From Progne subis subis (lineage: Eukaryota; Chordata; Aves; Passeriformes; Hirundinidae), in assembly GCA_022316685.1 (NCBI GenBank), contig JAKJHU010000084.1:1993001-2057000 (forward strand): 64,000 nucleotides of DNA, given 5' to 3'. The stretch's first letter is position 1. Every line of letters begins with the position of its first letter. Below the pieces are notes generated by a model, which was not told the origin of the DNA, made no database searches, and saw only the letters and a list, made by a program, of their open reading frames with translations. Shown in pieces: positions 12,607 to 25,900 of this stretch. A program made the position numbers and the translations under genes.

Positions 12607-14484
12607 TAATTAATTTTAACAAGTGGCTGTTTATTTAAAACAGAGGAACAATCATTTTAGGACTTTAAAATTTGATTATACTATTCTGTTCAGTATGAAT
12701 ACTGATGCATCACCCAAGACTCTCCTACAATATTTAAAGTAAAGGGATTAATATAGATTAATATAAATTTGCTGCCATCTGGTGCTGTCAAATAGTTAAG
12801 TGAATTGTGATTTGATTTTTTTTCTAAGAGACCTTGTTGGAACACATCAATAAATGAAGCTCTAGCAAACTGATTCATATTTGAGCTGTTCATTGGGACA
12901 GCTAATGCTGCAACAGTCATTTAGCAAGTAAATCCAAATTTCTGATGTCATGGCAATCTAAAATAGCATGTTTTTGCTTTGTTGTATGGCTCTCTGGGTT
13001 TGTATCTGAGTCTGATTCTCCCAAAGGGAGAGGGATTTCTCTCACTTGCATTCACTTCTTATTCTTTAGCACTGGAGAATCTACAAATAGAGCCCCATTT
13101 AGTGCTGAAGCCACAGCAAAAAAAACTTTTAGGTGCCAAAATCATTAGAAAACAAATCCTAGGAAAAAAAAAATCAGATTTCATTACTCCTAATGCTCAT
13201 GGAATTCCACTCCTTTCCCAAGCACAGCACGCTGCTAGGGCTGCACCTCCATCCACTTCCCACATCTGCCACAGCCTTCACAGCTGGAATGAGGCTTGGG
13301 CTTAACCAAACATCACCCTGCTCCATGAAAAAATGTGCAGAGAGGAGAAACCCCACCACCAGCACATCTCCAGTGTCTCTTGTCCTGACTCCTGCTAATC
13401 CCACGGCCACCTGCTGCAAGCAGAGGGGGTCAGGACCTGGTTTATCTTATCACATCAGCCCCAGGGCAGGAGAGCCAGGGCTGCTCTGAGCCACTGCAGA
13501 AGATAACTAAATCCAGGAACATCGAGTTCTGCACCTGTGTTGAGCATATTTTCCATTCGCCCTCAAGGCTGTCACAGGAACCCATGGAACTGGGGCACTT
13601 TGGCCTCACCTAGAGCTGCAGTGTCAGTGATGCTCTTATTCCTCAGGTTGGCAGGAGCGTGTTCCCAGCACGTGAGCAATCAGAATGCTGCCCCTGGGCT
13701 TGGCTCCAAATCCCATCCCTGCAAGGGGCAATTTGGCACTGGAGTGCTGCTGTGCACACATGAAGTGGATGAAATGAATCAGAGGGGTTTACAGCAAGGT
13801 CTTTTCTGACCAGATCATTTAGTGTCCTTTATTTTCCCTTTTCCTTCTTTTCCTTTGCAACTAGCTCCTAGTCTCTCCTCTTGCTTGTTACAACGTGCTT
13901 TGTTACTGATAATTTTGCACTCAGTGAATGCCAGAAGCCTCCAAGAACACTGTCAGATGGCTTCTCAGGAGGTGATACAACTATAGCTTGAGCACGGGGA
14001 AGGGTAAAATATTTGGAATTGATTTTTGGACAGAGCCATGCCAGTCCCTTTGAAGAAAGTCTTAGAAACAACCAAGTACGCACAGTGAAACTGGCCCAGC
14101 ATTTGTGCTCCAGTTTCTACATAAATAAAAGCAAGTCCCTGGGAGAGGATTTGCTCTGCTGTTTATCTGAGCTGTGTTTTGGAGCAGGAGAGGGAACACG
14201 TGTGTTTTAAACCATCAGCCTGTGCTTCAATTCATGACATTTATTTACATGATCAGAGAAACTCATGTACATGCCTCAGCTGCTGCAAAACTGCAACTCC
14301 AGTTTACCTCACTTGGGTCTCAAAAGGAAGCACAGTAATTCTAATTTTGTGCAATTTTACAAGCGACATGTAAAGATATTTACAAATTAGCTGACAAAAG
14401 CTCATCATTTATAATCTCAAGTCAATCACAGGATCCAAAGGAAAACATGTAGCCTCTGGAATGGCATGAATGGTCTGAAAGCTC
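12607..14484. other. Intergenic DNA, no gene seen
   Basis: Unique sequence with several open frames of 65-108 codons on both strands (12,979-13,809). They overlap one another, have no similarity I recognise and lack paired splice signals, so I do not call a gene. Confidence 0.5.
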
Positions 14485-14672
14485 TCTGTAGGAAAGGGAT
14501 AAACTTTTCTGTGAGGGTGACTGAGCCCTGAAACAGGCTGCTCAGAGAGGTTGTGCTGTCTCCTCCTCTGGAGATAATCAAACACACCTGGATAAGATCC
14601 ATCTGCTCTGGCAGGGGTTGGACTGGATGATCTCCTGGTCCCTCCAGACCCCAACCAGGATGTGACTCTGGG
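14485..14672 (+). mobile_element. CR1 LINE 3' fragment
   Basis: CR1 subfamily with the 'gttggactggatgatctcc' ending, preceded by 'aacaggctgctcagagaggt'. Confidence 0.8.
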
Positions 14673-17007
14673 CTATAGGGAAGTTACAGACCTGATGCAA
14701 ACCCTCCAGGGCTTTCAATGGCCACAAATCCTGTCTGCTTTGGCTTTCATCTTCTGATTAATAAAGGTAATAAGAGGAATACGTTCCTATCATCACTGAC
14801 TTCATGCAGTCATAGTGGTCACAGGGATGTCAGGATCATTCAGTGGAGACAATGTTATTTCTGGTATTGCAAGCAAAAGAGCAGCTAGTTGGAGCAGGCC
14901 CTGGGCGCCCATCATTTAATCAATTACATGGTAACTCCATTTTTGGTCAAGTAAAAAAAAAAAAACCAAAAAAAAACCCAAGCCCAAACCAGAACCACAC
15001 CCAGCTGACCACAGCTTAACTGTTCAATAGAGGAAATATTTTCTTCTCTTTTGGATATAATGAACCCAACTCCAGACTGTAAGCATCCTCCTGACAGCAT
15101 CTCCATTACCTTTGACAAAGACAGAGAGACCATTTTTACCTTTGGATCTTCCCATTTAAGAGAAATGAGGAAATTAATCTGTCAGGTCTTCTAAGATGCA
15201 GAGATGCACTCAGGACACTTTAGCAGAAGAATAAAAAAGGGAATGGAGGAAGAGGAAGCACCTGGCAGTCACAAGCGAGCACTACTGCTTGGCTCTGCCA
15301 GTCCTACAGGAAGAGTTCCAAGGCAGCAGGCTGGAAAACACAAGAAGTTCTTGAGAGCACAAGCTGAATCACAGAGTTTAGATCTCCAAGATCATTTAAT
15401 ACAATAATTTACCCAACATTGCCAAGACCAAAACATGTCCCCAAGTGCAGCCACTGTTGAATCCCTGCAGGGATGGGGACTGCACCACTGCCTGACCACC
15501 CAAGGTCACCTGTCCCTTTCCCTGCCATAGCAAGGTGCTGCTCTGCTGTGACTTACTTTACCCAAATCAGCACCACAAGATGTGTAAACCTAATTCAACT
15601 GCCACAAAGTCAATAAATATCCCATGTCAAGGGTATCTGCCCAGCGCCCAAAGCAGTAGATGGTTCACTCTTCTCCCATCACACGGTGACTTTCTCTGGA
15701 AAGGGGAGGCCCAGCTGCAAAGAAAGGCACTAATTCAGTGAAAGAGGGTCAGAATGACAAGATAATCTAAATTTTTAATGGTGGGAAACTAGCAAACGAG
15801 ATCCTCACACATCTCAGAGGATGGATGCTAATGCTTAGAGAAAGCCAGGAATTTAAAAAAAAAAAAAAATACATCAATATAAAAGCTGTTGTGAAGAATT
15901 TAATTTTTTTTAATTGCTTAACTCTCGAGTTTGAGATAATGACTGTTTAGAGGAAGCCTGCTGGCTAAGTCAAGTCTGCTTTTCCCAAATGATGGTAACA
16001 AAGTGTAGATATGAAAAAAGCAAAAGCAAATATTCCTACCGATTTATAGTTACAAATACACATTTGAAAAGAACATCAACCAGCTAAGGAGAAAAAAAAA
16101 AAAAGCCAGGAAAAAAACCCCCATCAGAAATAAATGTTATAATTCCAAAACTATTTTTAAACTGTTTATTGTGGGCAGTTTTTTGCATGTCCAGAGCCTT
16201 AGGAGGCATTCTTGGTCAAACCCATCCCAAAAGAGACAGGGATGCTCTTCCAGTTTCACAAGTGGTGATTCCTCTCAGCCCTGCCCCATAGGCATCTTTT
16301 AGTTTTTGATGGAAAGGAGTAGTAAGAGTTGCTCAAAGTCCTCACAGGATAACTACTTCTAGACCCTTTATTAATCTCACAACAAACTCAAGTTTCTTCC
16401 CTTTTCCATAAACCACCAGCCATCAACCTCTCCAAGTGCCTGTCTCCAGTCACTGCCAGGGTTACAGCTCTGACACAAGAGATTTCTGACAAATGTCAGG
16501 GATTATACACATTGCAAACATCTGTTCAGCTTGGCAAAAAAATATGCACAATCTCTCCCCTGGTCTTCTGCCATCCATCATGATTTTGCTAAATACAGCA
16601 ATAAACTCCAACCAAGGCTCTGAGGGATGCGTCAACATTACCAAACATGAATGTGGAGCTCAGAAGGAAACACACACTTAAATACTGACTGAAAATTCTG
16701 CCCAGACTCCCAGAGCACTGTGGTGAGCTGTCCAATCCATCTGACAAATCAGTCCAGGCATTGAGGTTAAACATGGATTGAGGTTCGTGCCCTTAAATAA
16801 TCTGCATTTGAAAACGTTGGCCGTTCCCTCTCGCTTCAAATGGACATTTTCTCTGTATCCAGCCACCCTCCCCTTCCACCCTGCTTCATACAGCCAAGTT
16901 TGTTTAAAAAGAAGATAAATTAATAATAGGTTTCCTGGCAGAAAAATCCTGGTTTAAAATATCTGCATTTTACCTTTCCAGACAAAACTTTGATTCTCTG
17001 ATAGAAG
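14673..17007. other. Intergenic DNA with a small CR1 relic
   Basis: Mostly unique AT-rich sequence with A-rich tracts near 14,950, 15,855 and 16,090. Around 15,410-15,525 there is a weak reverse CR1 relic, with 'gaatccctgcagggatgggg' as its clearest block. No coding exon was found. Confidence 0.5.
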
Positions 17008-17312
17008 TGAATCATAGAACCACAGAATCATAGAACGACTTGGGATGGAAAGGACCTTAAAGCCCACCTCATTCCAGCCCCTGCCATGGCCAGGGACACC
17101 TTCCAGAAGCCCAGGCTGCTCCAAGGCCTGTTCAATTTGGCTTTGGACACATCCAGGGATCCAGGGGCAGCCACATCTTCTCTGGGCGCCCTGTGCCAGG
17201 GCCTCACCACTCTCCCAGGGAAGATTTTCCCCCCAGTATCTAATCTAAAGCTACTCTCTGGCAATTTGAAGCCATTCCCTCTTGTCTTGTCACCAATTGC
17301 TGTGAAGGCATT
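17008..17312 (-). mobile_element. CR1 LINE 3' fragment
   Basis: Reverse CR1 that starts with the duplicated 'gaatcatagaa' octamer region, runs through 'ggaaaggaccttaaagccca' and ends in the 'ccattccctcttgtcttgtc' block. Confidence 0.85.
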
Positions 17313-19189
17313 GAACTAATTTCCTGTTTCAGAATGATATCCAGAAATAAATGCGCAATCCAGAAAAGATGAATAATTTCTGGTGCATAATTAGAGGTCA
17401 AATTTTGAAAGACTAAAATAATGAGGAAGAGAAAGGGATATTTATTTAATCCTATGAACTTGCAGCCTAACACAACGTTGAAGACAGGAGTAGTCACATA
17501 AGGCATTTCCTAATTGGCAAAGCCTTAAGGATAAATGAAACATTGGATTCATCAATTTAAAATGTTTCAACCTCACAAATAAAGAAGAGAATAACTCTGC
17601 TAAAGCGGATAGAGGGAATAATCCAATCCCATAACCCTCTCATCAGTCCCAGTGACGTGCAGCAGAGCTGGCAGCTCTCTGCATCAGCCCAGCCTGCTTT
17701 ATGTTTTATTCCCATCATATGACCTCTTCTCTAGCAAATCAAGTCCTGGCCCAGTGTTTTGAAATTATGTTTTTTCCCAGCCACAGTGACCCGATCACTC
17801 CACGATACACCACATTTTTTCCCTTGAGGTAAGCCCAGGATGTTTCCATTCTGCCACACACACAATCAGCCTGTCTTTGCACCTTGGGATGACACAGGCA
17901 GTCAAAGCGGGTTGGCTCTTAAGCCTGTCTTTAGCCACATTCCTGTAAGGGATCTGATTGTCCGTGATGCAAGCGGAGCCGCAGGTGCTCCGCGTTTGTC
18001 GCTCCCTGGTGCGGGGCCCGGAAGAGATCATGGAAAGTGCTGTGGTGCCTTGAGCAAAGGGCTGGAACTCCAACCTCGGCATTGGATCTTGATTACGTAA
18101 TGCTGCTAATGCCTCCTGTGGACCTCAGCACACCCATGACCGAGGATTCTTGGAAACCTGTCCCTGATGCAGGCACAGGAGGACACTGGCCTTCCCAAGG
18201 GTACATGAGGACCAGAGGTCTCGCCCCATTCCACTGCCCAGGCAGGAGAATAATGACTTCTCCAGTTCTGTGTTATTTTACCCAGTTCCCCCAAATTTCA
18301 GGAAACTGAACATTTAAATCCACGGCTGCTCTTTCTCTTGTCTTGCTTGCTTCAGAAGCTGCCCATGTGCCAGATAGGTCTGTGACTATTACTTGCCATT
18401 TGAGAGAGAGAACAGGAGCAATCAGGGAGGGAATTCTGCAGCTGGGAACCAGGGAAAAGGGACACAGAAGCAAGATTCAAATTAGCCCCTGGGAGAGGGA
18501 AGTGCTGCTCGAGTTCAAACACTCTTCCCAAGAGCCAAGGGAACACTCTGAGCACATCCCAGCTGAGCGCCCACCCACACGGAGCCCGACACAGAGACGT
18601 GCAACCACATCTCACTGCCAAATACCCTTGAGTTTCCAGTCTCCCCCTCAAGGGTCCCCAAAATGTCACACTTTCCAGCTCACCAGCAATGTCCCACTGA
18701 CCACTGGGGACCCACAGCCCGCTGCTGATCTGCATTCCTAAACCCAGACACAAACAGCATTTGCAGCAGGATTTGCACAGATGGAAAGCAGCAAATTTGT
18801 GCCTAGAACATGTTTATATTTTAAGAAAAATATTACTCATGTTTACTTACTGGACTAGCAGCAAAACTCTTATATTGGAAAGCAAGTTTTATTTATTTAT
18901 TTATTTAGGCTTTTTTCCTTTGCAGAATGCATCTTGCCTTTTACATTTTGTTTGGGAATATTTTTCTTTTAATTTCCTTCTCTTCTGTTACCATAACTCA
19001 CAACTACAAGACACTATTTTTGTATTTACAGCTGCAATGTTTTACAAGGATTAAATAAGGCTTCATTACAAGTACACAGCTACAGTGCTTTCTTCCTGAG
19101 CTACCTCAGAAGATATGAGCAAGAGGAAACAGTAAAATTGTAATTTTGGGTAAACAGAGACATCTCTGTGAAGGCCAAAGACATAAAAT
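17313..19189. other. Intergenic DNA, no gene seen
   Basis: Unique sequence. Two opposed frames of about 132 codons overlap at 18,343-18,753, have no splice-flanked structure and resemble nothing known. A TTTA tetranucleotide run sits at about 18,888-18,908. Confidence 0.5.
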
Positions 19190-19340
19190 TATGCCCCATC
19201 CCTGGAAGTGTCCAAGGCCATGTTGGATGGGGCTTGGACCAACCTGGGATAATGGAAGGTGTCCCTGCCAATGGCAGGGGGGAGCTGGATGAGCTTTAAG
19301 GTCCCTTTGATCCCAAGCCATTCCATGATTCTGTGCTTTG
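19190..19340 (+). mobile_element. CR1 LINE 3'-end fragment
   Basis: CR1 tail with 'ccaaggccatgttggatggg', 'aatggaaggtgtccctgcc' and the closing 'ccattccatgattctgtg'. Confidence 0.85.
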
Positions 19341-22300
19341 TTACTAAGCAGAAAATCTCCCATACTGGATAAAAAGGAACCACTTCATTAAATGGTTATC
19401 TCTACCCTGTAGTAAGGCTGGCCTATCCAGTTTAATGACACCAGAGGAATGAGCAGCAGTAACAGGAATTCTCCTTCTGGTCTACAACAGGTCCAGAGCT
19501 CATAGAAATTAAATGGCAGCATCAGGCCTATACTTTGCATTTGAGTTTTTTCTTGCTGAAGAAGGTTTTTTTTGACACAAAAATCTTCTCAATTTTTTCA
19601 CTCAGAAAATCTAACAGAAAGACAGGAAAGTAAAGAACTTGTAGAATGATCAGTCTCTTAAAATACATATGTAAAGCCACCATATGCATGACAAAATAGG
19701 GCCTAGTGCACTGATGACCCACAGACCTGATAAGGAGAAGTTGTTGCACCTATACAAACTTTTCAGGAGCCACCTTCAGTTATCAAAACCAATGAGAAAA
19801 GCTAATGAAAATACAAAAGATTTTTCTAAATTAGCAGTTTTCCCCTCCCCAGAGACTGCTGCTCATCTGCAGTATCAGAATGGTACAAAGAGGAAGCTTG
19901 GGATCAGTACCAAAGGCAGTTGAAGGTCTGGAAGGTCTGTGGATGCTTCCTTAGAACTAGGAGACATAACTAACTCCAGTGATGACATTAATCACCATGT
20001 CACCATCACTGCACACCTTCCAGCTGTGTGACACAACACGCTCAGAGGACTCTGTGCTCTTACCCTGAGCACCAGTCATGTATTGGGATTGAGAGACTGC
20101 TCAATTACATGATTAAAAAAAAATAACAATAATAAAAAAAACTCAGCTGTAAAGCAGTAAGGAATCTGTAAAAGGAGGTTGGGATGGCCAGGGATGGTCA
20201 TTCTCCAGGACACAAGGCCATTCCTGCTGAATCCAATCATCTCCATGCAGTGAATCGCTGCCTCTGAGTCCTGGGCCAAACAATGCTCTCAGGCCGATGA
20301 GACCTTAGTCAGGCGACCTTAGTCAGGTGACCTTAAAGGAATTCCTAAAAGACAACACTATCAGTCAACAGTTATGACCCCCTTGCCCTCACATAAGCCT
20401 CTCTGTGGGGTTGCTGCTCTTGCAAGAGCTGCTGTGTGATGCAGGGGAGGGTTCCAGCCATCCCCATGCCAGGCACACCAGGTCCCAGCACACCTGTAAA
20501 GGCGAGCAGGTGGCACCTTTTCATCTGAGACACTCGTGATGGGCCATCCTGACCTACTCTGTGACACTCTCTGCTGCGCTGACTCAGCCTTACACATTGG
20601 ACATTTCCTCACAGAGGCACTTGCATAACAACAACCTCCACAGCTGACAGCACCCACACTTCCCCATTTATTGGGAAGCTCATTTTTAACTTTGGAAAAT
20701 GCTGCTTGCCTGACACATAAAAGAACACCTCCTCACCACCCCCCCCAAAAAAAAGCAAACAACTAACCTGCCACACAACAGCTCCACCTCAACCTTTGAC
20801 GAAGATGTGGGAGAGTTCCCTGCCCAGGTGATTTCCTGACTTGGCCCGCGCACAACACGCAAGAACTTCCGCTGCACTTTCCTCAAGGAGAGCCAGTTGA
20901 GCCTGGAACACCCTCCCACGGACCACCCTGTCCATGTGCCTTGTCCTCAGCTTCCTGGTTGGGAAACACCTGGCTTAGCCAGCCCCATTCTCCCAGGGCC
21001 GAGATAAGAATGATGAAGATTTACAGCCCCACTGAGCTGAAAGGGGAACATTTTGTATGCCTGGGTCCCAGCTCCCAGTCAAAGGGACAGGATTAAGCCT
21101 TAGGAGCTTCCACTCCCAGTCCATGGTCAGCCTCCCAGCCTGTGCACGGTCAGGGTTGTTGCCTTGTGCCACGCTGCAGAATGGTGAAACACAGCCTTAA
21201 TGCTGTTATGATTCATCTAATCTTCACAGATTTATGGGGCACAATAGATCAGTAACATACATTTTACAGAGACTTTTCATTTGTTAAGCAATCCGTTCCC
21301 ACCTCTGGGAAGAGAGATGTTTCACCAAAAGCACAGTCAAGTTTTCTGGTTTGAGCATGCAACTGAGTGCTTGAGTTTCATACCCTTGTGCTTTTCAGCT
21401 CAAAGCTCTGAAACAGCAAAGCACACAGAGAATCAAACCCTCCTGTTCCCCCCAGAACAAAGAAAATCCACAGCAGCAGCAGCAGCCAGAAGAGCTTACT
21501 GTAGTTGTCCATGTAAACCAAGAGAATGACTTAAGGGTTTGACCCAGCATATATATCTGCTCATCCTTGACATGGCGAAGATTCTTAATTTCACCTAGTG
21601 AGAGGGGATTAGCTTCAGATTTCTATTTCAGAACTGAGGGAATAGCAAGTGATCCGGTAATCTGGATCTATGCAGTCACAACAACCTATATATAGAGCAA
21701 CCTAGAGAATTTATACTAATGAAGCTTAATTCATTACCTGCTTTTCTTCCAAACTTGCTTGCAATGTATCCCACAAGTTTGATTAATTGTCATGGGTACA
21801 CGCATGGAAAAACTTATTTGCACACTTGCTAATCAGCTTTAGTCCCAATACATACAAGAATCAGATACCTTGCATCCTGCTCAGCTTTTGTTCCACATTA
21901 TCCCTTGATGGTGCTATGGAAAAAGGAAGGCACATATATCACTATTTGTCACTCCAGTACAACACCCCAGCAGCCTTTAAATAAGGCAGTCATGGCATGA
22001 GAAAATCTTTGCTATTGTGAAGTCAAACAAAACTTAATTTAGCACCTGTACAGCTGAAACTAGTCTAGACTTAATGGGAACACTCAAATCACCTGCCTTA
22101 AGACTTCTTGCTGCTCTGTAGTGCTCTCAGTGGCACCACCAATCTGAGATCATGTCCTCAGTGGGAAATAATATGTGGTTCCCCATCAAAAACTTCATTG
22201 TAAGAGATAAAAAAGGTGTTGGTGAATCACAGTGCCCTGAGAGTGTCATCTGGCTCTTTGGGTTGTCTGGTTTATGGAAAGGGTGGAACAAGAAAGTGAT

Positions 22301-22849
22301 TTTGATTTATAACCGCCATCAGTTTGCTGTTTCGCAACGAACATGGCCCAACTAGCTCCAGGACGTTCAGAGGTCTCTTGCCCAACAGGTTTTAATATTT
22401 GGCTCCATTTTCTGTATGTGAAAGCAGCAATTTGGGCAACCCTCAAAAATAAATACTTACAGCACTTGGAAAATTAATAGGGTCCCAGTTGCAAGAGGGA
22501 TTTTAAAAAAAAAAAAAAGTAAGAAAATACTCAATACACATTTCCACTGCAGGAAGTTTTACACCCACTACTTCCCATGACCATGTCCCTGATATTCTCC
22601 AGTGACTGGGAAAGAACAGCACAACGAAGGAACCCCTACCTGAGAATCTGGCCCGACACATTTTTAAGGAGACTGACATATATCCCAATTGCTTTCTGTG
22701 GGTCAATGACAAGCTCCATAATTACCATGTGTATTTGTATCTTCACTGATACTCACCAGCTACAGGAAATTACGCACTGTGCTGTACCTGCTGCAAGCTT
22801 ATCTCTTTTGCTATCCTGTTATTAACTGTTCTCCCTTTGGGACTTGCAG
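19341..22849. other. Upstream flank of PDC; possible unmapped 5' exon and promoter
   Basis: No coding exon was found. The mammalian phosducin gene has an upstream untranslated exon, and a 3' splice site just before the coding start here (AG at 22848-22849) implies one here too. I could not place it. A TATATATAG string near 21,688 and a GGATTA (CRX/OTX core in reverse) at 21,606-21,611 are possible promoter elements but are too common to count as evidence. A small tandem duplication of 'gaccttagtcaggc' lies at 20,301-20,336. Confidence 0.4.
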
Positions 22850-22872
22850 CATCTCCTACTCCAGCCACTGAA

Positions 22873-22933
22873 ATGGAAGAAAATACCAACACCAGCTTGG
22901 AAGAAGACTTTGAAGGACAGGCAACACACACAG
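22873..22933 (+). CDS. PDC: PDC first coding exon, followed by a GC splice donor
   Basis: This exon encodes 20 residues plus one base. The 5' untranslated part begins at 22850 after an acceptor. The only position that joins in frame to exon 2 is CACAG|GCAAGG, so the intron starts with GC rather than GT. The remaining donor bases (AG|GCAAG) match the strong consensus typical of genuine GC-AG introns. Confidence 0.9.
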
Positions 22934-25900
22934 GCAAGGAATCTAATTTGGGTTTTTTTCCAAAAATAAGTTAAACTGTCCGTGTTCACTGGGAAAGCCC
23001 AGAATTCCAGTTGTTCCAGCGGCCAAACCTCTTACACAAAAACACAGGTTCCAAAGACTATGAGAAGATAGTTGGGGCAAGTGACAGCTCCCCTGGAGGG
23101 CAGATAACAGCAAATGTTGTGCTGCTCCTCCTCAAACCTGAAGCAAAGGGAAAACGCAGTGGACACTTGATAAAGCCACCAAGAGCTGTGGCCCAGCATG
23201 GCTCCTTTTGGTTTATTGCCTCACTCCTTGTGGTTTATTGCTTCACTTTGCTCTCCAGAGGAGGAGAGGAGACAACAAAAGAGCCACAAAACCCACACTC
23301 CCACATTAGAATTAGGTAATAATGTTTCACTAGAGAGGCAAAATTATTTTTTCCTTCTTACAGCAGGAAGACCTGGTGCTAAAAATGCCCCTTGTGGCAG
23401 ACACAGCACAGCATTTAGAAGCTTTAAAAGAGTCCTCACTCAAAACCATCATTCTTTTTAATCCAGTGCTCAATCACTAGGATTTTTATAAGAACTGACA
23501 TTGTGTTCAGCTCTACAGCTCCTCCACCCCACTGCTAGGTAACAGGATGCCAATCATTCCCTCCCTCTGCTCCAAGGGCTTCTTTTCCTTGGAGCTATAA
23601 TGAATGCAGTTCTTGTAATAACTCTGGAGTTCTTTCCCAACCAGCCTTGCTGCTGTGGGCCAAGATTATGATATATACACAGGTTGGATGGGGCTCTGAG
23701 CAACAGAACTCAAGGTGGAAGGTGTCCCTGCCCATGGCAGAGGAATGAGATGAGCTTTAAGGTCCCTTCCAACCCAAACCATTCTATGAAAAATACATAT
23801 ATATATATATATATATATACACATACGCACATACACCACATCTCACTTTCATCACATCTTCCTTGTGAAAATGAAAGCTGCCTATCCAGCCTTTTCTAAA
23901 TTTTCCTTAGGAAACTTCACCTCTGAAAACACCGAAATGTTGTTTTTGCTTTATAATATAAGATGCAGATTAAATGTTTTCATTTTGAAAAACAGCACTT
24001 CAATTTTGATTTTTTTTCCCCCCATTCCAAAACAAGCAGTTTAATCAAGTACCTCCAAACACCAAGATCTGCATTACAATCAGAATTATCATTTGCCTTA
24101 TGGGTTACTCTTCCAGTGCAACAGGTATTGTTTGGGGTTTTTAAACGTAATCTCAAATGTCCTGCATTCTTAGTTTTACTCTGAGTCCTTACACACATTT
24201 AATATTTAAATTTTATTCAATATTTAAATTAATATTTAAATACCCTGATTATAAAGAAATCAAATATTTGTCTACAAAACACGACTTTTGGCCAGCGTGG
24301 TAGTTTTATTATGTTTGAACATCCTCATCCATGGTAACTGCTCATGTAGTTCACTAAAATTCTTCCAAAGCGTACTGATGGGAACCAGATCACCAAAGTG
24401 ATCCAGGCAGGAAAAACTCTCTCTCTTTCTTTTTGGGGCACATTGATCCAAAAGCTCTGGTTCTCAGCACTCCTGGAGAGTTCTTTGGAAGGAGGAAGGA
24501 CAGATAAACTGAGGCACAGAAGGACAAACCAGCAAAGAATATAAACTTCTCAGGAAACTTTTTGTGGCAGCCACTTTCTCACCCAACATCATCTCTCCTT
24601 TAGGGCCCAAAGGTGTGATCAATGACTGGAGGAAGTTCAAATTAGAGAGTGAAGATGCAGACTCCTTACCCCTGAGTAAGAAAGAAATGCTCAGACAAAT
24701 GTCTTCACCACACAGATCTTTCAGCAGAGATGACAAAGACACCAGAGAGAGATTCTGCCGTATGGTAAGAGAAGCAAAAGGAATTTACTTTAGCTCTATA
24801 TAAAACATGCCTGCTACAAGGTAGAAAATCTTGGATTTTCCACTCAATTTCTGTGTAACTTAGCTCAACTCTCACAATGCAGACAGAACACACGTGCAAA
24901 ACAATGGAACTGGGGAGGGGGCTGGAGCACCAGGAGTGGCTGAGGGAGCCAGGGAGGCTCAGCCTGGAGAAAAGGAGGCTCAGGAGGGACCTTCTGGCTC
25001 TGCACAACTCCCTGACAGGAGGGGACAGCCAGGGGTTGGGCTCTGCTCCCAGGGAATAGGGACAGGATGAGAGAGAATGGCCACAAGTTGTTCCAGGGAG
25101 GCTTAGATTAGATGTCAGGAAAATTTCTTCCCCATAAGGGTGGTCAAACCCTGGAAAGGGCTGCCCAGGCATTGATGGCATCACCATTCCTGAAAGAATC
25201 CAAAAAAATACAAATGCGGTGCTCAGTGACACGGGTTAGAACTGGATTTGGGAGTGCTGGATTAATGGTTGGACTTGAGGATCTTAGAGGGCTTTTCCAA
25301 CCTTAATTAGTGGCTCTGTGATTGTCTTTATCCAGTCCTTTCTCAAGCAAAGGGTAACTTTAGTAAAACAAGCAGTGTATTTCACATCTATCACAGCACA
25401 GCTTGACCTTTCTTCCCCTCTTCCCTGGCACAGTGCTCTATCCTTGGTTAATATAATGGAAATTTTTTAGCAGGTTTAAAAACCTATTAGCCATGATAGA
25501 ACTCTGAGCCTGAACATCACTCATGACCATTTACTAATTCTGAAACACGGGGGAACCAAACCCTCAATAAGACAGGAATGAAACATGCCCCTCAACTGAC
25601 AAAATTACCACCAACTCTGAGAGATCCATAAATTTTTCCCAAATGTGGCCACTGCCTTCAGTACCATCATGTTGACAGGAAAGTGTTGAGACAGAATCTT
25701 CTTCACCTGTCTCTCAAGACCTCCTGAAGTCACTGTAGGGAGCAATGGCTCTTCTGGCTCAGCTTTTGGTGCTCTCCAGACAACAGGTGGGTGTCTCCAT
25801 TCCAGTTCTAAGGGGTTCCCAGTCACTGACCTCACTCTCTGGATATCCACAGATGAGCATGCAGGAGTACGAGTTGATCCACGCCGCGCAGGAGGACGAA

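Noticed and set aside
24705..25232. 175-codon minus-strand frame in PDC intron 2
   Set aside because: It is antisense to a CR1 element and partly to PDC exon 2.
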